A stretch of DNA of 64,000 nt. Origin: Spizellomyces punctatus DAOM BR117 (lineage: Eukaryota > Chytridiomycota > Chytridiomycetes > Spizellomycetales > Spizellomycetaceae). The stretch is taken from contig NW_015971542.1 of the NCBI RefSeq assembly GCF_000182565.1, forward strand, positions 630,976 through 694,975. Reading direction: 5' to 3'. The notes under the pieces were generated by a model. That model was not told the origin of the DNA. It was given only the letters and a program-made list of their open reading frames with translations, and made no database searches. Position 1 is the first letter of the stretch. Each line of letters starts with the position of its first letter. This document shows positions 13,019 to 24,288 of the stretch, in pieces. The translations under genes and the position numbers were made by a program.

Positions 13019-14446
13019 TTTTAGTCGCCGGCGGTGCGGGGTCATGTGGGGTACGCCAATGGGAACGCCAATGGGAACGCCAAATGCTCTTAACTCAGTC
13101 CCGTCACATATCAAAAATCAGACCGCCCGCGCAGGTCGCGGTGGGGAAGATAATCGATGTTTCCGGGAGGGGCGTTCAGGAGAGGGCAATCTGTAAAGCG
13201 CAGGCCCAGCGACCATAGAGAGCCAAAACAAACGAGAAAGGGGCCGTAACCCTTCACTCCGCCCGTCACCGCATAGCATGGTATTGCCATGCGTTTAACA
13301 ATCCTTCATACAAAACCGCGGCCAACATGTCATTCACCCCGTCATTGGATTTCTTCCGGACGCGTTATTATTCGTCCGAGTCGTCTTCAGTCTTAATTAG
13401 ACTCCTACACATTCTATCCTGTGACATAATATCTATTAGCCATCTATCGGAACTAATTTTAACATGGCACTTTTTCAATAGAGCGTATTTAATTCAAATT
13501 GAGGTACTTTTCACTGTCTTAAAGAGGCGACAGGGCGCTTTCAGAGGTTTACGTATAATTTGTAACTCATCTTTGGCCCCTCATTTGCCGGACATGTGAG
13601 CAATTCATTGGCGGTATGAGGTTCAATGTAATAATACAGATTCCACCGGATGTCCATTCCCGCACGACTTAGATGCACGTCACCCTACCTAACGATGGTG
13701 ATTATCGGCGATGCCGTAGTCATTCACACTGTCTTTCATTGAAATAGCATTGACGGCGCATAATCCTCCCCTCAATCTCTTCGCAAACCATCTTCAGCCC
13801 TGTTCCCTCTCGCATGCATTTTTCTACTGGGCAGTCGAATAGTCGTTAGTACGCTGCTGATCGTAGGTAACCGACGCATTTAAACGTGCCATTTCGAAGG
13901 GGGAAATGCATGTAAGGAGGCGAGTGTCAAACATTCAGAGATCTTTGCAAATGGGCTATCAACACTCATATGGGACTCTGTGAGACTGACAGTAACCAAC
14001 TTGTCAATGAAAGTGTAATATTAAATCCCTGAACGCAATCGGGGATGACCTGGCCGCATTTACTTTCGTAGACAGGAAGCTTGGCACGTTATATCATCTC
14101 TTTGACATAAGAACGGTTCTGTGTCCCTCCAGATACTTCATTTTGCTGCTATGCGCCACGATGAGGAAAACCAAAGGGGTGCAAGCAGGAATAGTAATAT
14201 AATTATGCACGCAGCGATCAAATCAGTGTGCCATGCTGTGCTCTTCTTTGTCAGGTGGAAGTTAACGACCAACTAACTGATTGTAACAAACAATCTATGG
14301 TTTGATGAGCCTGGTCTGTATGTCAAAAATGAACGCTGAAATACCAGCTCCCCATGCCCCATCCCCTCCCACAGCTGCAATCTGCCCATTTACACTCAGT
14401 GTAATCCAACTAATTGTACCCCTCTTCAGTATACTCCTGCTCCGTA
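13019..14446. other. Gene-poor spacer before the ABC transporter
   Basis: About 1.4 kb, unusually long for this window. It contains a short direct repeat at 13050-13084 and an open frame at 13327-13599 (90 codons, starting MSFTPSLDFF) with no family resemblance, no intron logic and ordinary composition, which I regard as chance. No mobile-element ends seen. Confidence 0.5.
13050..13084. repeat. Three-unit 12-bp direct repeat
   Basis: Three tandem copies of a unit like gggaacgccaat, the first slightly diverged (gtacgccaat). It sits just after the RING gene stop codon. Confidence 0.85.
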
Positions 14447-16291
14447 ATGGACGTCGCTTTCCAAGACATCTCTTATTCGATTACTCGCAAAGGCCGGCTC
14501 CCATGCTCCGAATCAATTGAGATGTCCATCCTGGATAACCTCACCGCGCGCTTCAAATGCGGGCATCTAGTGGGCATTCTCGGTGAAAGCGGAAGTGGCA
14601 AGAGTACGTTGATTGATATTCTTGCAGGTGTTTCGAAGATGGGCAAAGTATCCGGACATGTCTTGTACAATGGTATCCTCCGGACAAAAACCAATGAAGT
14701 TGCCTTTCATCCTCTGATTGGATATATACCGCAAGACGATGTGTTTATGCCGAACCTGACTGTCCGCGAGACCCTCCTATATTCTGTGCAACTGCGGGTT
14801 CCGAATCTGAGCCGCTCCCAGCAACAGGAGCGAGTGAACGAGGTTTTAGATACGCTCAATCTCACTTACGTTGCCGAGACCCGCGTGGGCGATCCTCTCA
14901 AACGCGGCATTTCCGGCGGTGAACGCAGAAGGCTTTCAATTGGCGTCGAGCTGGTGGCATATCCTGCCTTACTCCTTTGTGATGAAATCACCAGCGGCTT
15001 AGACGCATTCAATGCCCTAAATACAATGCGGACTCTTCGGACTCTGTGCGATACCGGAAAGCACACGGTCGTATGCGCAATTCATCAGCCGCGTTCGTCC
15101 ATCTTTGCAATGTTTGACGACATTCTACTGTTAGCGAGCGGCCGATGCGTTTATGCTGGATCATCGGAGGATATGATGACGTACTTTGAGACTATGGGGT
15201 TGAAATGCCCCATACATAGTAACCCAGCGGATTGGGCGCTAGACGTTGTGGAACTCAGTCGCAATCAGGTTGGAGACGAGATGCAGGTGATTCACATTGG
15301 GGGACGTAGCCCTGACGATAAGTTTGTGAAAATGAGGAGTTGTACAAACGATTGTAGTGACTCTGACAGCTCGGTATCGTTCACCACCTTGGTCGGTGCG
15401 TTTGAAACGTCAGGCTACCAAACCGGTCTCAAAACGGAACTAAGCAACCTACGTACGGTTTTTGCAAATACCGATGCCCGACGCGCACAGAAAGCTTCCC
15501 TTCTCCGCCAAACGCTAGTTCTCACACGCCGACTTGCCACGCAGACCAGACGTGACAAAGTCTTGGTTGCCATCCGATTCTTTACGTCCGTCCTTTTAGG
15601 CCTCCTCGGCGGATTCATGTTCTTTCCGCGCAAGCATGGAGCCGAATCCGCCGAAGCGCGCGTATATGCAATCAACTACGTTATCTGTGCTTACTGTTTT
15701 TCCTGCGTTCCGACCGTCACAAAGGCAATAGAAGACCGTGTCCTGTTCATCCGCGAACACTCGCGGGGCTGTGTGTCTCTCATGCCGTATCTTCTTTCCT
15801 ACGCGGCCATTGAATTACCAGTACTGCTCATCAACGCAATGATATTTTCGTCCATCACTTATTGGATGATCGACTTTTACAAGGATGTATGGCACTTTCT
15901 CTTTTTTATCGTGGTCGTTACAATGTCGATCTTTGCAGGGTTTTCGGCAGCTCAGATGTGCGCGTCGGCTGTGAACTCTGCGATGCACGCGTTGGTTCTA
16001 TTGGCCGGGTTATCGGTGTACCAGTTTCTGCTCGCGGGAACCTCACTTCCGAAAAGCGACATTGGGGTACCGTGGCTATTCTACACATCCTATTTCTATT
16101 TTGGAGCAAACGCTCTAATTCTGAACGAGTTTGGTGATAGAGACTGGGTGTTACCGAAGCTTGAGGACAACTGGAGGATCCATTCGGCCAAGAAAGGGTG
16201 GAGTTTGGTTTGGTTGGGTCTGCATATTGTACTGTACCGGGTGGCCAGTTATCTGCTCCTCAAGTGGCGAGTGTCAAAATCAAAATCTTAA
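14447..16291 (+). CDS. ABCG-family half-transporter (White/Scarlet type), intronless
   Basis: A single uninterrupted frame of 614 codons from ATG 14447. The order is nucleotide-binding domain then membrane domain, the reverse layout of the ABCG family. Visible motifs: Walker A GESGSGKST (residues 46-53), Q-loop YIPQDD (about 93-98), signature ISGGERRRLSIG (about 155-166), Walker B LLLCDE (175-180) with ITSGLDA in place of the more common PTSGLD, and the H-loop AIHQPRSS (His 213). A linker of about 130 residues precedes five to six hydrophobic segments (for example FFTSVLLGLLGGFMFF and LFFIVVVTMSIFAGFSAAQ). Such proteins dimerise to export lipids, sterols or small molecules; the substrate cannot be read. 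Almost all neighbours are split by many introns, so an intronless copy in a gene-poor pocket suggests retroposition or transfer, though intron loss would look the same. Confidence 0.9.
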   Translation: MDVAFQDISYSITRKGRLPCSESIEMSILDNLTARFKCGHLVGILGESGSGKSTLIDILAGVSKMGKVSGHVLYNGILRTKTNEVAFHPLIGYIPQDDVFMPNLTVRETLLYSVQLRVPNLSRSQQQERVNEVLDTLNLTYVAETRVGDPLKRGISGGERRRLSIGVELVAYPALLLCDEITSGLDAFNALNTMRTLRTLCDTGKHTVVCAIHQPRSSIFAMFDDILLLASGRCVYAGSSEDMMTYFETMGLKCPIHSNPADWALDVVELSRNQVGDEMQVIHIGGRSPDDKFVKMRSCTNDCSDSDSSVSFTTLVGAFETSGYQTGLKTELSNLRTVFANTDARRAQKASLLRQTLVLTRRLATQTRRDKVLVAIRFFTSVLLGLLGGFMFFPRKHGAESAEARVYAINYVICAYCFSCVPTVTKAIEDRVLFIREHSRGCVSLMPYLLSYAAIELPVLLINAMIFSSITYWMIDFYKDVWHFLFFIVVVTMSIFAGFSAAQMCASAVNSAMHALVLLAGLSVYQFLLAGTSLPKSDIGVPWLFYTSYFYFGANALILNEFGDRDWVLPKLEDNWRIHSAKKGWSLVWLGLHIVLYRVASYLLLKWRVSKSKS

Positions 16292-17407
16292 CCAACAAGA
16301 AAGATACAAGTAGTGTAGCTAGTTAGTTTTTGAATTGTTTGTAGTTATGGTAGTGAACCATGTTATGAACCAAGTGCTGCTATTGTTTTTAGCAAAAGTG
16401 TGTCACGTGGCTATCCTGGACTGTTACACACAGTTAAAGATGATTGAACAACAACTAGAAGAAACTCATCATGGCTCACCTCACCTTGTTACTAAAAAGC
16501 ATTTCGATACAAGACCTCCAACTCAATATTGGCAATTGTTGCACCTAGATTGTATTAATGGGTACTGTAGCAACGATCCAAATAAGACTGTTTATTTGGG
16601 TGAACTGGCATCAACACGTTACATCATGTCGTGAACCGCGTGAACCAGGACAGAAATCGCTGAAGCCATAAAGACTGAACATTTGCAATGGGAAAGGATG
16701 CAAAATGAGGTCCAAGGACGCAAAAACAACGGTCTTGTTGGTTTGGTATTGTCGTTGAGGGATATCGGGCGCTTGTATATTAACGCGGTGAAGTTCCAGT
16801 TATTTGTTCATTAAACGACTTGTTAGCATTCAGAGAATCGCACAAATACATAAGCAATTTTGAGTGCAGGGTACTTACTCACGACCTCCTTTGCCTGTGC
16901 CAGTGTTGTTATCGGGAGAGAGCGCCAGTAGGAGATGAATCGAAGTGCTAAAGGGTGATGCGTCCCAGAATATCTTGGCGATTGCAGGAAAGCCTAACTG
17001 TACGTACCATTCCAGATTTGATACAGCACAAACAGGTAGAGCACTTCTGTAACCTACGCACGCCCAAATTTCTGCGTTGGAGGTCGGGTACGACAAACAG
17101 TGCCTTTGTAGCGGTATTGAGTAAATATGGGTCAAATGGCCTGTTTCACTCCAAAGATCCGGTTCTGATGGAGGTCTGACAAGAACAATCCAACGACAGT
17201 GTCTATCCACTTTTCGGTGATTGTTGTTCTGCTTATAGGTATGTCGCACACGGTCCACCGCGGAGGTGACCGATAAACAAGATGCGGAATGAGCTCATCA
17301 CACAAATGGAATGGCTCTTGGCGCAGTTCGAAGAATTCGTATCATCACTGTGCAGAGTCCTGGTTTAATACTGCTAATTCAGAGCAGTTGTACCTAATAT
17401 GAACCTG
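16292..17407. other. Gene-poor spacer after the ABC transporter
   Basis: About 1.1 kb. A plus-strand frame at 16347-16634 (95 codons from ATG) and a minus-strand frame at 16875-17258 are open but resemble no family I know and show no splice logic. CACGTG occurs at about 16403. Nothing else supported. Confidence 0.45.
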
Positions 17408-18324
17408 CTAACGGAGTACTGCAGCTCCCATCTGATATCCCAAGGAATGTGACTGATGATCCATGACGAAGGGCTGGAGTAAAGCAGCCACAGGGAACAT
17501 GGCGTTGGAAACTGAAGGCAGCAGTTGAAAGCAAGCATATTGACCTGCAGCAGCGGCGCTAGCAAACACCCACATGTGACTAAAACAATCGAAGATGATG
17601 AGTCGCAGAAGAAGGTGTCGGGTTGGTTTTTGATGATTCTGAGAAGAGAAGCACAGATCCCCTTTTGTTGATTTGCAATATTTCAGGGTCAGCATGATGA
17701 AGTGAAGCCTTGGTACAGCGAGCTGGTTGATGTAAATTCCATCCAAGATCGGCGGGCGATACATTTGGGTGCAGTCTGCTTTATCTTTCCGCCTTCTCGA
17801 GACCTCCAGCTCCTCACCGGCCATTGAGTGTGAAAGAGTGGCCAAATTAGGCCTTGGAACCCCCCCGTCCGGAGGTAGTCGTTTGCTGATCGACTTTGTC
17901 CCTTTCATTACCAACGCGTATCCTTTGGCACCCCTGCCTTTTACCACCACCCCGCTTCCAGTCTGTGGGTTACCTTTAACATTAGAGTTTTGCATCCGCA
18001 GCGAACTTTTGGCATTTGCTCCCAGCCGGTCTGAGCGCAGGCTTCGCGCGGCGCCTTTGTCTTTATGCAACTGGTGCAATCGCCTTGACACTCTGCCAAG
18101 GAAGGACAGTAGGGGAGTCTGCCTTGCGACCCCCGCAAACCCATTGCTGCCCAATTACGGAGACCATTAACTGGCAGCACTGAGAGAGGATAAAAACTGT
18201 CCGCCCCCGTCCTGCGCTTGGTAAAGTCCAGAGTCAGTTCCCACGTGGAGAGTTCCAGTAGCGCCCTGCCGCCCTCCCGTCGTTCATTTCCTCGATTCCG
18301 CTGTGAACAACCGTTGATATCCAT
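17408..18324 (-). CDS. Hypothetical gene, structure unresolved
   Basis: The minus strand is open for 248 codons (18154 down to 17408) and, in another frame, from ATG 18324 down to 17941. The first frame encodes a basic stretch (SFLGRVSRRLHQLHKDKGAA ... RGAKGYALVMKGTKSISKRL), a charged segment (GEELEVSRRRKDKAD) and a hydrophobic tail (HMWVFASAAAAGQYACF). It has no ATG of its own, so a real gene would need an upstream exon, perhaps starting at 18324, joined by an intron I cannot place. I recognise no domain. The opposite strand is also open for 133 codons at 17769-18170, so the openness may reflect composition. It would be divergent from the PAS-GATA gene. Confidence 0.25.
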
Positions 18325-18449
18325 AATACACACAAGTAAGCAGCCAGTACAGAATATCTTTATTACTCTATAGCTCGGGCGCTCGCGCTGTGGCAATACA
18401 TGCACTGCTGGTGTGGAGAGGATTTTAACTGCTGAAAATCACAGGCGCC

Positions 18450-20961
18450 ATGGAGTCACCATTATTGTCCCCAACATCATCCCCACCCGACTCACCTCTC
18501 GACTCACCCCTCAACTCACCCATGGAAGGCTTGGAATCTACGCACCTAGATAATATGGTTCCACAGCCAGCAGAATCGGCAGACGGCCCAACGCCATTGG
18601 GCCGTGCGCCAGATTCTTTTCCTTGCTTTTGGACGCTACTCTCCTACCAGTCGCTGCGCTTTCTATATTTACCCACGTCGCTGAAGGAGCGGGTATCTCA
18701 GACGGGAATGTCGGCCGACTCTTTGTTAGGACAAAGCCTATTCGATTTCCTTCATCCCGCTGATGCACACCTAATTCAAAGAGATTTCCGCTGCTTTATG
18801 GATTTGCGAACTTTACAGGGGAGCATCATAAGGTTAGGCTCGTAAGCTTTGTGATATATCATCTGATCATAGTATATCAAGCCATATCTTTCTTCAATCA
18901 GATGCCGTATAAGACATCCGTTCGCCGATCGCGCCCGGCAGGTTGATTACGCTCTACGATTGCAGCCTTTTTCCCTTCAAGAAGCACTGGAATTTCCCAA
19001 ACTTGAGCCCACTCTAAACTTCCTCCATAGAGAAGATGACTATATTCTTGCAGACATTGGTGTAAATGCAATTAATGAGGAATGCGTACTCGCTTTCTTC
19101 CATGTTGGACGAGGTACAATCTGCTGTCAATTGATTGCCAACTGCTTTTGTGATTGACTGATTGACCATACCACTATAGATCACGGAGGAGCCCGTTGCG
19201 CGGAATCCTGGAAAGGTGAAGCCCGGTGGTCAGCGAACGAGATTGCGGAATTGGGGTTGGGCCTGAAAGACATGTTGAAGAAGATTGAGGAATTGGATCG
19301 AACTGCTGAAAGTTCCCGAACATTAGATGCGGAATCTGATCCGGCTGCCTCCAAATCACGCTGCATCCAAGTGTTGGACTCGGAAGATCTAAGCCTCCTC
19401 TTCGCATATCCAAAAGGCAGGCTTTCGTCAATATTGAAGACGGATATAGAGAAGTTCGTTCGGGAGCCTGACTTGCCGAGTCAAACTATGCATCCAGACG
19501 ATGCTCGAAGATTTCGCGGCATGCTAAAGAAAAAGCGGACAGCGAAACCGAGCATCAAGAAGGAGAATGTGGATTTTCAGCCAGCAGAAGTTGAGAAACT
19601 GCACTGCACAAGTAGCCTATTCTATATGCAGCATCGCATGCGCGTACTGGATCAGGAAACAGCCAAATCTGAACATGACACTTATATAGAAGTTGAAAGC
19701 GTCGTTGTTCCTTACGGGAGTGTTCTGTTTATTTGCACGCAAACTTTGGGGCCAATCATAAAATGTGAACCAGGACAAGACACTTTGGAGTTTCTCCTTG
19801 ATTCGCCAGCGAAGACACAGGAGTGGGCAGACGAACACAAGCATAAGATAGAACTGCTGGATGGCGCCAAGGAAAAAGCGAAGCAGTCGTCACAGGGCCC
19901 TCTTCAATCCGCAGCAAAATCTGGCCACAATTTCCCCGGCTCTCTGTCGGGTCGCCAGAATGCAGCACCCGGGGAAGATGTATTCGTGCCTTTAGAACAG
20001 GTGACAAGAAGGTGGATTGAAGATGCAGAGGCTCGTCGGGTGCTGAATCCTGGACCATACGATTACTTGTCTGGCCGCCATGGCCGGGGTCCGCTTGAGG
20101 CAATAGGTCGAGGGAAAGGCTGGCCTCCGCATGATTCGTATGGATCAGGGGTAATGCCCCCCGGCTACTATGAGTATTGGTATGGCTTAACCTCTGGCAA
20201 ATCCGGGCACCGTCCAACGTCTCCTACTCAGCAAGGTTCCGCGACACCCGACGACCCAAATCGCAAGACTGATTCCCAGCCTTCTGGAAGCGATGTCTCA
20301 TCAACTCTAGCACAAGCGTACGCGCAATGGGAAAAATTGGGATCTTCAGGAACCGGACCAGCACATGCGCACATCCCAAAAGCGTACTACCCTCCTTCTG
20401 AGTTCGGACGGATGCGGGCATATGGATGGGATGTACCAGCTGGTCAGGTTCCTGAAGGACATCGTGCTCAGCTATTTTCACATGCCGGCATATTCCCAGA
20501 ACGGGGAGAACGTAGATATTCGGATGATCTTGGGGGACGACCGTATGCCGCCCCAAAGAAGGAAATTAAGGCTAGGGTTTGCGAGAGCTGTCTTACTACC
20601 GAAAGCCCCGAGTGGCGCCGAGGTCCAAGTGGGCAAAAGACGTACGTATATTGTTTAGGCATCCCATTTGACATTCTTCGTCTTACCTTTCATCTGGGCT
20701 TTCAGTCTGTGCAACGCCTGCGGCCTTCGCTACTCACGTAGCATCGCCAAACAGCGAACTGGTTCAGTCGGACGGGGCGGCGGCGGCGGTCGTGCACCTC
20801 TTGCTAGCCCGGCAGTGGGCGGTGCCCAACCAGATTATCGTGAGGGTTTTGAGCGTGCTGCAACGACCACACCAGGATGTCCAGCCCCTGGAACCCCCAT
20901 ATCAGCTGTTCGACCGCTGTCTGAGGAATGGACCTCGGTTGGAGGATACACAAAGCCATAG
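18450..20961 (+). CDS. PAS domain + GATA zinc finger transcription factor (white collar 2-like)
   Basis: Four exons (18450-18832, 18902-19113, 19180-20641, 20706-20961) encode 770 residues. A Ser/Pro leader precedes a PAS domain (about residues 50-200: SADSLLGQSLFDFLHPADAH, a split RCRIRHPFADRARQV, ECVLAFFHVGR). A second region near residues 250-420 has partial PAS character (LFAYPKGRLSSILKTDI, QTMHPDDARRFRG, SSLFYMQHRMRVL). Near residues 666-691 is a canonical GATA finger C-X2-C-X18-C-X2-C (CESC ... SPEWRRGPSGQKT ... CNACGLRYSR), its last part in exon 4, followed by Gly/Ala- and Pro-rich sequence. In fungi this PAS-plus-C-terminal-GATA layout is that of WC-2, partner of the blue-light receptor WC-1. 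No flavin-binding LOV signature is visible, so this would be the non-sensing partner. The long middle makes it larger than typical WC-2. Confidence 0.85.
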
Positions 20962-21700
20962 TATCTGCGTAGAGTTGAGGTGAACGCGACAGAAGCACAC
21001 GCAATTTCTTTCGTCATAAATTTGTGGCATCTTTATATTTGAAGGGAGTTTTATGACTCTCTCTTTTCTTTTTTAATTCCATGTATAGTCCTTTTTTTGT
21101 GTTTATGGATGGGGCAGGACATTCAGGTATCACACACTGGTTGTGGACTCTGTTGGAGGGTTTCCTGTACAAAATAGCATTTTTCCTTCTTTTTCCTTTA
21201 TATCTGGCATCTGCGCAAAAGTGGTCAGCTTATAATTGTTGTTGGCCGTATGGAATTCGGTGGGAGACGAAGCACCAGCACTTGACCAGATCGCGTGTCC
21301 CACGGAAAGCGTCGCGCATCACGTCAGCAATCCTTGGTAACAAGAGCACGTGAAGGGTGGTTATTTGATGCATCCAGATTATAATGCATTCCAAGCATCA
21401 TCTCATAGCGTAAGCAGTGACGTCCCCTCCCTCCGATAATCAATGGAAAAGTGGGGCCGAATCTGTCGAACGAGGCTGTGAATATTTCCGTCATGATTTT
21501 GAGGGTCGACTTTGTCAAGAGTGGCTAGTTGGGTTATCGTTCGTGTATATCGACAAGACTTATATAAAGGCGAACAGGTCCTGGTTTTATTTCCCTTGGG
21601 CTTTTAAGAATAGATTTGAATTTCCGCGTCTGGTTTTCTTTTTTTATTTTTTCTTGTGTCTGTCGCCTTGTTTATTGTTGCGCGCTTGGGAATAGCAGTC
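20962..21700. other. Intergenic region upstream of the Mpv17-family gene
   Basis: About 740 bp, T-rich in parts (around 21060-21100 and 21640-21655), probably the PAS-GATA 3'UTR and the downstream promoter. CACGTG occurs at about 21346. No gene or repeat supported. Confidence 0.5.
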
Positions 21701-22464
21701 ATGCCACCAACCACAATGACGGCAGCATCGGCCTTTCTGAACCGTACGACATCCCGTCCGGGTTTTCAGCCCATTACTCGTGCCTGGAAGCGTTACCTGC
21801 AGCTACTCGAGGAGAAACCCCTCATCACAAAATCCCTCTCGGCAGGTGCCATCGGCGTTGCAGGAGACATTATTGCACAACGCATCGATTCACCGTCCGA
21901 ACACAAAAAATGGGATCCTAAAAGAACACTCCGGTTAGGTGTTTATGGAATGCTTATCGGTGCGCCATTGACGCATGGATGGTACAAAATTTTGGATCGG
22001 AGGATCGGAGGGGGCATGGATATGGCCACAAGTTTGAAAAAGGTGGCCATGGATCAGCTGTTGGCCGCGGCACCGTTCACCGCCTTGTTTTTTGTGTGCA
22101 ACTCGTACATGGAGGGATGCACCAGACCACAGATACAGGAGAGACTGCAATCCAACTTGTGGCCAACACTCAAAGCCAACTGGGCAGTGTGGCCTGCTGC
22201 TCTTGCGATTAACTTTAGATTTGTGCCATTAAAATGTAGAGTTTTGGTCGTCAACATTTTGGGATTGGGTAAGTGGCTGCCAGAATCAATAGGCAAATGT
22301 CAAAGTCAATCTAAACTTTCTGTTTTGTAACAGGTTGGGGAACGTATCTTTCAATGGTGCAACACCGTGAACACGCTCATAAGAAAACTCACCTACCCGA
22401 CCCATATCCACCAGACTCCTTACCTGTTCCGTTTTACCCTCCTGGAAATGTGAAGGAGCAATAG
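21701..22464 (+). CDS. Mpv17/PMP22-family membrane protein (Sym1-like)
   Basis: Two exons (21701-22268, 22334-22464; a Gly codon is split) encode 232 residues. Family landmarks in order: WKRYLQLLEEKPLITKSLSA with GAIGVAGDIIAQ at the N-terminus; RLGVYGMLIGAPLTHGWYKI; KKVAMDQLLAAAPFTALFF; and the C-terminal signature TLKANWAVWPAALAINFRFVP, CRVLVVNILGLGWGTYLSM. Four membrane helices are expected. Members act in the mitochondrial inner membrane or peroxisome as channel-like proteins linked to stress and metabolite balance (yeast Sym1, human MPV17). The poorly conserved N-terminus does not settle which organelle. Two more in-frame ATGs lie close downstream; I took the first. Confidence 0.92.
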
Positions 22465-22587
22465 ACGACAAGGGAATCATCTGTACATAGATTGTTTTTA
22501 CTGAACATTTCGGGACATTTCTCCCTTACATGAAACTTCAATATACCAATATATCGTATTGGAGTTTTTCATTTCTGAATCTTCCTG

Positions 22588-24288
22588 TTATGTCGCGACA
22601 TAGTGGAGGTCAACGTATCGTCTCTTCGAAATAAGGGTCCTTATCGAATTAGGCAGCACATCCAATTTGAAGAATCGCCCCTTTGCATTTGATACCTCGG
22701 TCAGAAACTCGTTGATCGCGTCCTTGTCAAAAGGGCCGGTGAGTAATCTGTATGCTTTCTTCTTTCCGTTGAAGGCCATTAGTCCCGGCAATGAGTCGCT
22801 CATTTGGACCGTGCGCATAAAGTTCTTTCCCTTATCAAGCGCGTTAAACCACAAGTAACGGAATCCTGGGTGGAGTTTGGCAATGTCTTCAAGTAGTGAC
22901 AGGTTGTTAGTGTGCTCCTTGACGCTTTCCTCGTATTCTGGTTCGACGGCAAAGAAGGCGAGGACACAAAAGCCAGACTTTTCGACGCACTCTGCATCAA
23001 ATGTTGACTGAGATGTTACCTCGATCGGCTTCGGTACTGCCATCCATGTATTGTCAATTCACAAACGAAATAGTAGTGTCCTGTATGATAACAATCGTTT
23101 TACCTTCTGCTTCGCTTTTTGAAGACTTTTCCCCTGCTTTCTTTTCAGATGGTGCGCCCTTCTTTGCTAGCGCATACTTGTCCAAGAACTTCACCAAACC
23201 AGCATGCTTCAAAGGCCCTTGAAAAACAAAGTTGTGAGCACTCAAACAGTAGGAGTATAGCGCATTTACGTTGATTCACCTTCATAGAGGATAGGCTGAC
23301 CGGAATCTTTGGGGATCAAAATGACAGAGGGAATGTTCGTCACGTTCAATTTTTCGATGATGTCTTTTGCTGAAGATTTGACCTCTCCCAAGATGAGGCG
23401 GTTCTTATATTCGGTAGACAGAGCTTTGTATAGTGGTGGCGTTGATGGTTTTTGGGACACAAGAATCACTTTATCCAGTTCTCCGGCCTATTTGCGGATC
23501 CCATTTGAGTCACCAACTACCCACACTGCGATGTTGGATGGAATAACGAACCTGCTGCGCTAGGAATGCGTCATATTCAATTCCTCGTTTTCCACTACCT
23601 CCAATCTGAAGGACGTTGTTTGGGATCTTTGCAATAGCAGCATCAACGAGCGCCTTGGCGGTTCGCGGACCTTGGTAATCTACATAGCCGAAAACAATAT
23701 GATGAGGAGACTCGCAGCGAGGCACCTAAATTTCTTTCTTACCTTGTGGTAACCCTTTTACACCACCAGGGAATATCTTAATAGTGGGAAAGCCTTGGTC
23801 GAGCACATCAGTCATACGTCCGACCGCCGGCATAGAATAAGGTCAATGTTCGAACCTTGAACACCATATTGGCTACACAGAGGCTGATTCTGCTTATCGT
23901 CACAGTCGACTGCAACCACTTTGGCGAGTCCTTTGAGCTTCTCTGCTGCCTTTTTATACTCGGGCACCTTGCACACTGTGTGAGGTTTCCTCTTGAAGTG
24001 TTCTCGGAGGCGTCCCATAACTTGTACTTACCAATCTTTGGCAGTGTCCACACCACGGAGCAAAAAACTCTGCTATCACCACATGCTGGAACAATTGAAT
24101 TACCTTAGACCATGTGCATCGAGTGGGGACGAATCTGCTGATCTACGAATTCCAACCTCCGTGTCGAGCACCTCCTTTTTGAAGTTTTTCAGATTCAACT
24201 GAATAACAGCGTCCTTTGACGAGTACAAGGCATTGGCGGCTGGAAGCACCACCCCCAGCAGCCAAACCAGCGCTCCAGTCACCTTCAT
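22588..24288 (-). CDS. Protein disulfide isomerase with one active thioredoxin domain (PDIA6/Mpd1-like)
   Basis: The ATG at 24288 opens a signal peptide (MKVTGALVWLLGVVLPAANA) leading into LYSSKDAVIQLNLKNFKKEV, very like the start of mature PDIA6. The catalytic site AEFFAPWCGHCQRL is in the next exon (about 24035-24080), followed by VVAVDCDDKQNQPLCSQYGVQG, FPTIKIF and DYQGPRTAKALVDAAI. Two further thioredoxin-like regions lack any CXXC: one with LILGEVKSSAKDIIEKL and NVTNIPSVILIPKD, and a C-terminal one containing SGFCVLAFFAVEPEYEES. A Lys/Ser/Glu linker separates them. The protein should catalyse disulfide exchange in the ER lumen. It ends LHYVAT, with no HDEL/KDEL-type signal. At least six introns are needed. 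Confidence 0.88.

Noticed and set aside
16347-16634. Small frame (95 codons) after the ABC transporter
   Set aside because: Lies in its likely 3'UTR, AT-rich, without domain or splice evidence.
17769-18170. Plus-strand frame of 133 codons
   Set aside because: It mirrors the minus-strand open region in GC-rich DNA and has no recognisable domain.
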